The notes under the pieces were generated by a model, which did no database searches, had not been told where the DNA came from, and worked only from the letters and a program-made list of their open reading frames with translations. Below, one piece after another: positions 17,813 to 25,570 of a stretch of DNA of 64,000 nt. Every line of letters begins with the position of its first letter. Position 1 is the first letter of the stretch. Source of the stretch: Chryseolinea lacunae (GTDB lineage: Bacteria; Bacteroidota; Bacteroidia; Cytophagales; Cyclobacteriaceae); the NCBI RefSeq assembly GCF_016735595.1, contig NZ_JAERRB010000014.1, positions 1 to 64,000 of the forward strand, read 5' to 3'. The position numbers and the translations under genes were made by a program.

Positions 17813-19022
17813 GGCCGTCAACTACGCCGCGCTGGCAATACCAGCATTTTTTTTATTCCTGGGACTGGAATATGCAGCGGCATTGCGTCAACGAAAAACA
17901 CACCTCTTCAAGTTCGACAGCTCCATCGCGAACATCAGCATCGGCATTGGTGAGCGGTTGTTGAATTTGTTTCTTACGGCGAGCTTCTATGGTGTGTTTA
18001 CCTACCTCTACGAAAATTTTGCCCTCTGGCAAATTCCAAACACGTGGGTAGTGTGGGTGATTCTGTTGCTGGTCACCGATCTGGTGTGGTACTGGTATCA
18101 TCGGCTCGGGCACGAAATCAATTTGTTCTGGGCGGCACACATTGTGCATCATCACAGCGAGGAATTTAACTACAGTGTTTCGGCGCGCATCACCACCATT
18201 CAATCCATTGTGCGCAACCTGTTCTGGGCCTTGCTGCCGCTGGCGGGCTTTCACCCGGCCATGGTCATGACCATTCTGGTGGTGCATGGCACGTATTCGT
18301 TTTTCACGCACACGCAAATGATACGCAAGCTGGGCTGGTTCGAACACGTGCTCATCACGCCGTCGCATCACCGGGTGCACCATGCCTCCAATGAGAAGTA
18401 TCTCAATAAAAACTATGGCGATCTGTTTGTGTTTTGGGACAAGCTCTTTGGCACCTTCCAACGCGAGGAAGAAGAACCGGTTTACGGGTTAACCCATCCG
18501 TTGAAAAGCTACAGCTTCATCTGGCAGCACTTTCATTATTTCATGGAGATCTTCTATGCCACCTCCCAGGAGAAGGGCATCGTTAACAAACTGAAAATAA
18601 TTTTCGGGAGTCCCGAAACGCTGGATCAAAACATCCGCCCCATGCTGGAGCAACGTTTCATTCCCAACCAGCATGATACCAATCCGCGCAAGCGTTTCAA
18701 AGCCTATCTGGTCATCCAGGTATTGCTGGCGGTGGCCGTACTTTTCCCTGTTACGTTATTTTATCAGGACATTGCCCTGCTCGAAAAAGTAGTGGCCGCA
18801 TTTTTCATTCTCATCACGCTGGTGAATTGTGGTGCCCTGCAGGAACAACGGCGGTGGATCTATTACCTGGAATACCTGCGTTTGCTGGTGGTGGTGACCT
18901 ATGTGTCGTATCGGATGAATAGCCCGGAGCTCTTGGTTTGCACCGTGTTCATCAGCCTATTGGTGATCTGGCCTTTGCAGAAGTGGTACTTCCGGTTGGT
19001 CTATGGCGTGCAGGAACGCTAA
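17787..19022 (+). CDS. Sterol desaturase/fatty acid hydroxylase family protein
   Basis: This 411-residue membrane di-iron oxygenase shows the histidine clusters of the family: HRLGH (near residue 109), HIVHHHSEEFN (near 119-127) and HHRVHHASNEKYLNKNYG (near 194). Several transmembrane helices lie at the N-terminus and four more after residue 300. Such enzymes hydroxylate or desaturate lipids in the membrane. It begins inside the hydrolase gene (26-base overlap), so the pair probably acts in one pathway. Substrate is not deducible. Confidence 0.88.
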   Translation: MSEIFWSHKAVNYAALAIPAFFLFLGLEYAAALRQRKTHLFKFDSSIANISIGIGERLLNLFLTASFYGVFTYLYENFALWQIPNTWVVWVILLLVTDLVWYWYHRLGHEINLFWAAHIVHHHSEEFNYSVSARITTIQSIVRNLFWALLPLAGFHPAMVMTILVVHGTYSFFTHTQMIRKLGWFEHVLITPSHHRVHHASNEKYLNKNYGDLFVFWDKLFGTFQREEEEPVYGLTHPLKSYSFIWQHFHYFMEIFYATSQEKGIVNKLKIIFGSPETLDQNIRPMLEQRFIPNQHDTNPRKRFKAYLVIQVLLAVAVLFPVTLFYQDIALLEKVVAAFFILITLVNCGALQEQRRWIYYLEYLRLLVVVTYVSYRMNSPELLVCTVFISLLVIWPLQKWYFRLVYGVQER

Positions 19023-19059
19023 AAAAATAAAATAAAATTAATCGAAACTTAAAAAGCAC

Positions 19060-19108
19060 TTGCTCCGTTTCAGAATTAATATTATGTTTGTCTATCGATT
19101 TAGTAGAC
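19060..19108 (+). promoter_or_regulatory. Promoter with downstream operator, S-box leader
   Basis: TTG at 19060-19062 and a perfect -7 element TATGTTTG at 19083-19090 are 20 bases apart. The inverted repeat GTCTAT-N7-GTAGAC (19090-19108) covers the expected transcription start near 19097, a position suited to repression. The transcript runs into the S-box at 19128. Confidence 0.65.
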
Positions 19109-19127
19109 ATTAAAAAACTGAATCAGA

Positions 19128-19228
19128 TTTATAAAGAAGAGGGGAGAGAACAGGCTCTGTGAACCTCTAGCAACTTTCTGGAAAGAATAAGTGCTACATC
19201 CTGCCCGAAACCAAAATGGGTATATAAA
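19128..19228 (+). promoter_or_regulatory. SAM-I (S-box) riboswitch
   Basis: All S-box stems can be drawn: P1 TTTATA/TATAAA (19128-19133, 19223-19228), P2 GAGG/CCTC (19139-19142, 19164-19167) with inner AGAG/CTCT (19145-19148, 19155-19158), P3 CTTTC/GAAAG (19174-19178, 19181-19185) and P4 CCC/GGG (19204-19206, 19218-19220). The conserved single-strand words GTGAA, GCAAC and GTGCTACATCCTGCC are in the right order. S-boxes bind S-adenosylmethionine and normally switch off methionine and sulfur genes. Here the aptamer ends 12 bases before a polycysteine leader frame, and the first full gene is a PhyH dioxygenase. The expression platform is not clear. Confidence 0.85.
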
Positions 19229-19240
19229 ACGAAGAACAAC

Positions 19241-19330
19241 ATGAGAACATCGAACCAACCTCTGCATCCATCGTCACACCGCCTCGCCTTTTCTATGTGT
19301 CGAAGCCTGACAACCCGCTGTTGTTGTTAA
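19241..19330 (+). CDS. Polycysteine leader peptide 3 (29 codons, ...TTRCCC-stop)
   Basis: The frame reads MRTSNQPLHPSSHRLAFSMC, then RSLTTR and three cysteines before TAA (Cys codons 19319-19327). It begins right after the S-box P1 stem and ends 222 bases before the PhyH gene. The hairpin GCTGT/ACAGC (19317-19321, 19333-19337) encloses the cysteine codons and stop. A second hairpin GATGACG/CGTCATC (19374-19380, 19397-19403) follows. Position behind a SAM riboswitch makes a cysteine- or sulfur-sensing role the simplest reading. Translation is unproven. Confidence 0.6.
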   Translation: MRTSNQPLHPSSHRLAFSMCRSLTTRCCC

Positions 19331-19552
19331 CCACAGCACCTCCTTTTTCATTCTAGAAGTCTTGTTCACGGCCGATGACGCATCGGTGTGTGGCTTCGTC
19401 ATCTCTATAATCATTTCGAAACCTTAACGTCATCTGGCTATGTCATTTGTGTGCACTTTCGTGCGATGTTGATGAGATCGACATTACACGTACCAAACCC
19501 CATCATTACACGGACCTATATCGAATACATCACCACCAAAATTTGAAACACC

Positions 19553-20401
19553 ATGTCATCGTATAAAAAATTCACATTCCAGGGCGAACTCACCGAAGAA
19601 CAACTTCAATTCTTTACCAAAAACGGATTTATTCATTTTGAAAACTATGCTTCACGCGAAACAGTAAACGACATCTTGCAGTCTACCGAAGATGTGCAGC
19701 GCCGCTGGATCGCCAACGGTGTAGACAAAGTGAATGGCATTCCCATCAAATACGGACAGGACGTTGACGGAAACAAAATTGTGCAGCGTTTTGCATTCAC
19801 CAACCAACACAGCGACGCCGTGCAGCGCTTCGCCTCGAACCCGAACCTGGATGTGTTGAAAGCCCTCATGCCCAAAGGCGCGCGCCTGGGTCTGCAAGAA
19901 AAAGACGGCGTGGTGTTCAACCACTATGTGAACACCGAAGGGAGCAACTTCTATCACATGGGCTGGCACACCGATAGCGCACGCGACATCTTCTATGGCA
20001 AAAAGGTAGCGCCCATGCTGAACATCGGTTTCTATCTCGACGACTCCACGGCGGCAAAAGGTGGACTCCGTGTTTTGCCGGGCACACACAAACAAAGTCT
20101 TTGGGATTTGTTGTTCCGCAAAAAATATTATCTCAACAACTACGCCGACGAAAACGAAGTGCTGGTGGAAGCCAAAGCCGGCGACCTCGTGATTCACGAC
20201 GGACGCATCTGGCACCGCGTGGCGCCTTCGCCTGTGACGGGCGAAGCCAGCCGTCGCCGCGTGATGTACATTCCCATGATTGTGGGCAAGTTCAAACCAA
20301 AAACACAAGAGAGTGCCACGCCGCTTTATCTGCACCTGCTGCCGTTTGTGGGAACCAAGAAGCATAAGAACTTGATTCCGGCATTCCGCAAAGCCGCATA
20401 A
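19553..20401 (+). CDS. Phytanoyl-CoA dioxygenase (PhyH) family protein
   Basis: This 282-residue non-haem iron/2-oxoglutarate dioxygenase has the iron ligands in HMGWHTDSARD (His139, Asp141) and the distal histidine in VIHDGRIWHRVAP (probably His221). A basic cluster (SRRRVMY, near 233-239) provides the 2-oxoglutarate contact. Family members hydroxylate lipids, amino acids and many natural products; the substrate here is unknown. The gene is read from an S-box leader with a polycysteine small frame, unusual for this family and suggestive of a sulfur-linked substrate. A strong hairpin follows at 20408-20433. Confidence 0.85.
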   Translation: MSSYKKFTFQGELTEEQLQFFTKNGFIHFENYASRETVNDILQSTEDVQRRWIANGVDKVNGIPIKYGQDVDGNKIVQRFAFTNQHSDAVQRFASNPNLDVLKALMPKGARLGLQEKDGVVFNHYVNTEGSNFYHMGWHTDSARDIFYGKKVAPMLNIGFYLDDSTAAKGGLRVLPGTHKQSLWDLLFRKKYYLNNYADENEVLVEAKAGDLVIHDGRIWHRVAPSPVTGEASRRRVMYIPMIVGKFKPKTQESATPLYLHLLPFVGTKKHKNLIPAFRKAA

Positions 20402-20407
20402 AAAAGA

Positions 20408-20440
20408 GGCTGTCAGCAAATGTGCTGACAGCCGTTTCTC
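20408..20440 (+). terminator. Hairpin terminator between PhyH and ATP-grasp units
   Basis: A perfect 11-base stem GGCTGTCAGCA/TGCTGACAGCC (20408-20418, 20423-20433) has a 4-base loop, followed by GTTTCTCC. The T-run is weak, so termination may be partial. No promoter is visible between it and the next small frame at 20465. Confidence 0.6.
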
Positions 20441-20464
20441 CTTGAAGTATCAACAAAAAAATAA

Positions 20465-20548
20465 ATGCATATCGCGATCACCCATTTTTTAAGCCTGAAT
20501 CTTCGTGCAGCCGGCAGAATCCTGCCAAAGGCACACCGTTGTTGCTAG
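20465..20548 (+). CDS. Cysteine-ending leader peptide 4 (27 codons, ...KAHRCC-stop)
   Basis: The frame reads MHIAITHFLSLNLRAAGRIL, then PKAHR and two cysteines before TAG. It starts 31 bases after the hairpin at 20408-20433 and ends 79 bases before the ATP-grasp gene. It shares the basic residue-then-cysteines end with leader 3. It may act as a leader peptide of the ATP-grasp gene, transcribed by readthrough or from a promoter I cannot see. With only two terminal cysteines it would be unremarkable alone; the clustering with three others raises it. Confidence 0.45.
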   Translation: MHIAITHFLSLNLRAAGRILPKAHRCC

Positions 20549-20627
20549 CGCCACCACGCCACCACCTGCGCCTTCGCGCTTTGTCTTGTTCAGAAAAGCA
20601 TCATTCAACCTAAACGTTTTAGCGCAT

Positions 20628-21536
20628 ATGTTCACCCTTATTGAAAAACCCATTGGCATTTTCTATGGTCACGAAGAGTGGTTCAATCCATTGTTCCGCG
20701 AATTGGAGCGTCGTGAATTGCCCTATGTGAAACTGAACCCGGCCCGGCAATGGTTCGACCTGGGCGAAACGGAAACACCCTATAGCCTGGTGTATAACGA
20801 CATGAGTTTCCCATCGTATGCCGATGGCCCATCGTCGTCCAACCTAAGCCTGTCGGCCTATTTTAGTTACCTGGAGCAGCAACGCGTGCCTGTGATCAAC
20901 GGATCGGCAGCCATCGCGTTGCAACAAGCCAAAGTGCAACAGCTGCTGTTGTTGAAACGACTGGGCCTTGACTTTCCCGACACACGCGTCATCACGCACC
21001 TCAGTCAATTGAAGAAGGCGGGCGACGTGTTGATCTTTCCCGTGCTCATCAAAGGCAATGCCGGCCTGGGCAACGAAACCGTGCTTGTGCAATCTCTTCA
21101 ACACCTGCGCGAGAGCCTGGAGGACGGAACACTGGCCCTGAGCCAACAAACTCCGTGGCTGGTGCAGCAGTGGATTCCCGCCAAGGGCCATCATGTGGTT
21201 CGGGCGGAAGTGATTAATGGAAATTTTCAATATGCCGTGAAACTGCATCGCCCGCAGCATGACCTCGACCTGCGCACAGCCGATGCAGAATGGTTTGAGC
21301 CGACGCACAGCGTGGTGAAAGCCGTGGAGGCTATCGCGCGTGAGGCACGGCTGGAAGTGGCCAGCGTGGAATATGCCGTGGATCGCCGCGACAATAAACC
21401 CTATTTCTATGCTATTCACGCGCATTCCAACTTTGTGGCCCTTCCTCAACGCCATGGATATGACCCTTATGCCGCCCTGGCCAGCCATATTGAGGCCAGG
21501 CTTCAAAAACGGCGCGAAATTGAATTGGTGTTATAA
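20628..21536 (+). CDS. ATP-grasp enzyme (RimK/GshB-like)
   Basis: This protein of 302 residues has the ATP-grasp features FPVLIKGNAGLGNETVLV (near residue 140) and an acidic C-terminal metal site around VASVEYAVDRRDNKPYFYAI. ATP-grasp ligases join a carboxylate to an amine or thiol through an acyl phosphate; RimK-like members add amino acids to peptides, and glutathione synthetase is related. The specific substrate is not deducible. The ATG at 20628 (MFTLIEKPIGIFYGHEEWF) is chosen; the frame opens at 20505 in the leader. It follows a cysteine-ending small frame and precedes a TonB receptor. Confidence 0.75.
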   Translation: MFTLIEKPIGIFYGHEEWFNPLFRELERRELPYVKLNPARQWFDLGETETPYSLVYNDMSFPSYADGPSSSNLSLSAYFSYLEQQRVPVINGSAAIALQQAKVQQLLLLKRLGLDFPDTRVITHLSQLKKAGDVLIFPVLIKGNAGLGNETVLVQSLQHLRESLEDGTLALSQQTPWLVQQWIPAKGHHVVRAEVINGNFQYAVKLHRPQHDLDLRTADAEWFEPTHSVVKAVEAIAREARLEVASVEYAVDRRDNKPYFYAIHAHSNFVALPQRHGYDPYAALASHIEARLQKRREIELVL

Positions 21537-21546
21537 TTTCCCCTAA

Positions 21547-21581
21547 CTCTATTGATTCAATAGTGTTTAATTGTATTTTTG
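21547..21581 (+). promoter_or_regulatory. Promoter with CTAT-N7-ATAG operator, TonB receptor
   Basis: TTG at 21552-21554 and a perfect -7 TATTTTTG at 21574-21581 are 19 bases apart, about 30 bases before the ATG. The inverted repeat CTCTAT-N7-ATAGTG (21547-21565) overlaps the -33 word. The inner CTAT/ATAG matches the repeat at the other leader promoters, though the outer bases differ. Confidence 0.6.
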
Positions 21582-21611
21582 TGATAAATCCACCAAACCC
21601 ATAGAGTTTAT

Positions 21612-24524
21612 ATGAACCGTTTGTATTCCCTTCTCTTCCTGCTCTCGTTAGCCTCCGGAGCCTGGGCCCAGTCGCCCGCGGTGCTAACCGGAAAAATAAC
21701 CGACGGCGAAACCCAGGAACCCCTTGCCGGTGTGAACATCCTTATTAAAGGCACTGTGACCGGAACCGTAACCGATCTGGAAGGAAACTTCAGCCTCAAA
21801 ACAAAATCGCTGCCCATAACATTGTCGGCATCTTTTATTGGTTTCAAAACACAGGATGTGACGGTGACATCGGCCGACCAGACCATCAACCTCGTGCTGG
21901 AACCCAGTGCGCTGTTGGGCTCGGAGGTGGTGGTGACCGCTTCGCGTGTGGAGGAGTCGCAGTTGAAATCGCCCGTAGCCATCGAGAAACTCGATACGCG
22001 CGCCATCCGCGATTCGCCTGCGCCCAGCTTTTACGACGCGTTAGAAAACGTGAAAGGTGTGCAGATGACCACCTCAAGCCTCACGTTTAAAGTGCCCAAC
22101 ACCCGTGGCTTCAATATTCCCAACAACTTCCGCTTCATGCAAGTGGTGGACGGTGTAGACATGCAGGCTGCCACATTGGGTGTGCCCCTGGGAAATGCCA
22201 TCGGCCCCACGGAACTCGATATTGAAAGCGTGGAAATAACTCCCGGAGCAGCTTCGGCCCTCTATGGCATGAACGCCATCAACGGTATGGCTAACCTCAT
22301 CACGAAAAGCCCTTTCCTGTATCAAGGCCTCAGCCTATATCAAAAAACCGGCGTGAACCACGTGGACGGGATCGACTACGATCCCAGCGTGCTGTCTGAA
22401 ACCGCCGTGCGCTATGCGCATGCCTTTAATAACAAAGTGGCTTTTAAAGTGAACGGCAGCTACCTGCGTGCCACCGACTGGCGCGGCAACACGGGCACCG
22501 ATCAGAACCCGAACGGAACCCCCGGCACCGGCAACCCGAACTATCCCGAATTGAATGTGGCCGATCATCCGGCCTACGACGCCTGGAATAAATATGGCGA
22601 CGACAGCGGAAGCAACGCGGTGACGGTGAGTGGTGTGACCTATAACGGTGCGCCCAATCAATCGTTCGTAGTGAGAAGAACCGGCTATTGGGAGAAAGAC
22701 CTCGTGCCCGGCAAAGTAGACAATAAAAAATTCGACGCGGCCATTCACTATCGCATTGGCAGCAACGCTGAGCTTTCGTACGCCTATCGCATTGGTGAAA
22801 TGGATGGTCTGTTTCAGCGGGGAAATAAAATCCAGCTGAACAACACGCGTGTACAGAATCACAAACTGGAATTGAAAGGTGCCAATTATTTTGTGCGCAC
22901 CTATGTGTCGCTCGAGAACACGGGCGACTCCTATAACCTGAAACCTTTGTCTGACAACCTCGATTTGTCGCATTTGTCAAACAAAGACTGGACAACCAAG
23001 TTCAAGAATTCATTGCAAACCGAATTGAATGGTGGCACCGACCTGGCCGAAGCGATGCGTCGCGCCCGCGCGGCAGCCGATGCCGGAAGAGCAGAGCCCG
23101 GCACACCTGAATTTGATGCGTTGAAAAAAGAAATCATCAGCATCAATAACTGGGACCACATCAGCGCAGTGCCCACAGGAACACAAACCGGTGGCGCGGC
23201 CCTGAATCAAAAGAGCCGTATGTATCATGCCGATGCACAGTGGGATCTTTCAAAACAGGTAAAATATTTCGACCTGTTAGTGGGCGCGGACTTCCGCATC
23301 TATGAGATCATTCCCGATGGAAACAACTTCGTGGAGTTTTCGAGACCCATTGCCGAACGCACACAGCCCGAAGACGACGGCAGCTTTGGCAACAATGTAT
23401 ACTACAAGAAGTATGGATTTTTCTCGCAGGTGACCAAGACGTTTTTCAAAGAGAAGCTGAAGATCTTCGGATCGCTTCGCCTGGATCATAATCTTGAATT
23501 CACGCCGAAGCTTAATCCACGGATAGCAGCCGTGTATACGGTGGCTGAAAAACACAACTTCCGCGCTTCCTTCCAGAATGGATTCCGGTTCCCGTCCTTG
23601 TTCGAAGCCTTGTCGTTTGTGAACAACGGAAACATCCGTCGCGTGGGCGGCCTGCCCTACATCAACGACGGTCTGAACTATCTCGACAATTCGTACACGC
23701 TGGCTTCCATCAACACCTTCAACGCGGCGGTGAACACCGACGTGAAGGGCGGTCTTTCTTTGACCGACGCGGCCTATAAAAACCGTGCACTGCTGGAAGT
23801 GACCAACTTGTCGGCCACACGTCCCGAGCGAATCAATTCGTTTGAAGTTGGCTACAAGAGCGTGCTGTTCGACAACACACTGGTGATCGACATCGATGCC
23901 TACACCAATCAATACGACGGTTTCCTTGGTCAGGTGGAGGTGGCTGTGCCATACTTGACCACCGACGGAAAATATCCTGACGACAACCAGCAAGTGCAGG
24001 TGGGATCGGACGCCGCCGTGATTTCGATGTTGGCTGCAAACCGCACCCCGCGTCAGAAACGTTATCGTGTATACACCAACGCCAAGCAGAAGTATAACAA
24101 CTATGGCTCGTCGCTGGGAGTGACTTATAATTTCTTCAAGAAGTTCACCGTAGGTGGAAACCTCAACTACAACAACATCTCGTCTAACACGGAAAAAGAT
24201 GTGTTTGTGACAGGTTTCAATACCCCCAAGTGGGCGACCAACATTTCGTTTGGAAATCGTGAAGTGGTGAAAAACCTTGGCTTCAACGTGGTGTACAGAT
24301 GGCAACAGTCTTTCCTCTGGGAGAGCCCATTGGCCAACGGCTCCATTCCGGCCTATCACACCTTCGACGCACAAGTGTCTTACAAACTGCCTGAGCTGAA
24401 GTCGACTTTCAAACTGGGTGGAACCAATATTTTGAACAATCGCTACATCCAGTATGCCGCGGGTCCTACCATCGGCGCACTGTATTACTTCTCCATCACC
24501 GTCGACGGATTGTTGAAGAAGTAG
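21612..24524 (+). CDS. TonB-dependent outer membrane receptor
   Basis: This 970-residue protein has a signal peptide (MNRLYSLLFLLSLASGAWAQ) and an N-terminal carboxypeptidase-regulatory-like domain (about residues 25-105; VLTGKITDGETQEPLAGVNI). A plug domain follows (about 110-240; EVVVTASRVEESQLKSPVAI, TPGAASALYGMNAINGMANL), then a large beta barrel. It imports a substrate across the outer membrane with TonB energy. No SusD partner lies next to it, so the substrate may be a small molecule or chelate rather than a glycan. It is located in the putative sulfur region and shares the operator-like repeat. Confidence 0.92.
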   Translation: MNRLYSLLFLLSLASGAWAQSPAVLTGKITDGETQEPLAGVNILIKGTVTGTVTDLEGNFSLKTKSLPITLSASFIGFKTQDVTVTSADQTINLVLEPSALLGSEVVVTASRVEESQLKSPVAIEKLDTRAIRDSPAPSFYDALENVKGVQMTTSSLTFKVPNTRGFNIPNNFRFMQVVDGVDMQAATLGVPLGNAIGPTELDIESVEITPGAASALYGMNAINGMANLITKSPFLYQGLSLYQKTGVNHVDGIDYDPSVLSETAVRYAHAFNNKVAFKVNGSYLRATDWRGNTGTDQNPNGTPGTGNPNYPELNVADHPAYDAWNKYGDDSGSNAVTVSGVTYNGAPNQSFVVRRTGYWEKDLVPGKVDNKKFDAAIHYRIGSNAELSYAYRIGEMDGLFQRGNKIQLNNTRVQNHKLELKGANYFVRTYVSLENTGDSYNLKPLSDNLDLSHLSNKDWTTKFKNSLQTELNGGTDLAEAMRRARAAADAGRAEPGTPEFDALKKEIISINNWDHISAVPTGTQTGGAALNQKSRMYHADAQWDLSKQVKYFDLLVGADFRIYEIIPDGNNFVEFSRPIAERTQPEDDGSFGNNVYYKKYGFFSQVTKTFFKEKLKIFGSLRLDHNLEFTPKLNPRIAAVYTVAEKHNFRASFQNGFRFPSLFEALSFVNNGNIRRVGGLPYINDGLNYLDNSYTLASINTFNAAVNTDVKGGLSLTDAAYKNRALLEVTNLSATRPERINSFEVGYKSVLFDNTLVIDIDAYTNQYDGFLGQVEVAVPYLTTDGKYPDDNQQVQVGSDAAVISMLAANRTPRQKRYRVYTNAKQKYNNYGSSLGVTYNFFKKFTVGGNLNYNNISSNTEKDVFVTGFNTPKWATNISFGNREVVKNLGFNVVYRWQQSFLWESPLANGSIPAYHTFDAQVSYKLPELKSTFKLGGTNILNNRYIQYAAGPTIGALYYFSITVDGLLKK

Positions 24525-24685
24525 GGAAGAGCATTAACCTGAACTGAGCTTGCCCCGGCGCGAACAGCGCAACCATTGCAGCGAGAAATGGTGGGGTGAG
24601 CAAAGTTTTTTAAGGTACGTTGTGGCGTTGGTGTTTGATCTTCGTAAAAACCATGATCATGTGAACTAAAAACCCAGAGACAAAG

Positions 24686-25570
24686 ATGGAAGCAGCCGAT
24701 AAAAGTTTGTTGAACCGGAGAGCGATTGTGGGTGTGATTGCCGGGGCCGTGGTGTTGCTGGTATTGGTTGTTTTTTCTTTTTCTGATGGGCTGTGGGAAG
24801 ACACCACCGCGCTGGTGTCTGGCATTGGTCCGGAGTTTTTCATTTTTGTGTTGGGCGGGTTCATCGCCCAAATGATCGATGGTTCGCTGGGCATGGCCTA
24901 TGGCGTGAGTGCGTCAACGTTTTTGTTGTCGTTTGGCGTGCCGCCTGCGGCGGCGAGTGCCAGCATTCACACGTCGGAGATCTTCACCACGGGTGTTTCG
25001 GGATTGTCGCACCTTCGTTTTCAGAATGTAAACAAAAAACTTTTCCGCAGCCTGTTGTTGCCGGGCATCGCGGGTGCCGTGGCGGGCGCTTATATTCTTT
25101 CCTCGTTTGAGGAATACAATACATACATCCGACCGATTGTGGCAGCCTACACGTTGGTGCTGGGTGTTGTGATTGTGCGCAAAGCGGTTCGCAAAAGTCA
25201 ACCAAAGACCAAGACGCGGAACATTCCGGCGCTGGCAACCTTTGGCGGTTTCATGGATTCTATTGGCGGAGGCGGCTGGGGACCCATTGTGGCGTCGACG
25301 CTGATCGCGAAGGGAAGAAGTCCGCGCTACACCATTGGCTCGGTGAACCTGGCGGAGTTCTTTATTTCCACCTCCAGTTCCATCACATTTTTTGCCACCA
25401 TTGGGGTGAGCTATTTTCAAATTATTGCCGGCCTTGTTCTGGGCGGAATCATTGCTGCGCCCATTGCCGCACACCTCACCCGAAAGCTGCCCGTGAAAAA
25501 AATGATGATCGTGGTGGGTGTGGTAGTCATCCTGGTGAGCATCCGGCTTATCGTGAAGGCGTTTGTTTAA
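24686..25570 (+). CDS. TauE/SafE (TSUP) family sulfite exporter-like protein
   Basis: This 294-residue membrane protein with about eight helices has the two TSUP repeats FIAQMIDGSLGMAYGVSAST (near residue 58) and FGGFMDSIGGGGWGPIVAST (near 188), with the typical ASASIHTSEIFTTGVSGLSH segment. TSUP members export or import sulfite, sulfonates or related organosulfur anions. It begins 161 bases after the TonB receptor and is the last gene of the region. Together with the YeiH-type exporter it gives the region two sulfur-transport annotations. Confidence 0.87.
   Translation: MEAADKSLLNRRAIVGVIAGAVVLLVLVVFSFSDGLWEDTTALVSGIGPEFFIFVLGGFIAQMIDGSLGMAYGVSASTFLLSFGVPPAAASASIHTSEIFTTGVSGLSHLRFQNVNKKLFRSLLLPGIAGAVAGAYILSSFEEYNTYIRPIVAAYTLVLGVVIVRKAVRKSQPKTKTRNIPALATFGGFMDSIGGGGWGPIVASTLIAKGRSPRYTIGSVNLAEFFISTSSSITFFATIGVSYFQIIAGLVLGGIIAAPIAAHLTRKLPVKKMMIVVGVVVILVSIRLIVKAFV

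Noticed and set aside
22335-24374. Several long minus-strand frames opposite the TonB receptor
   Set aside because: These are shadows of the receptor gene; no independent start signals or families.
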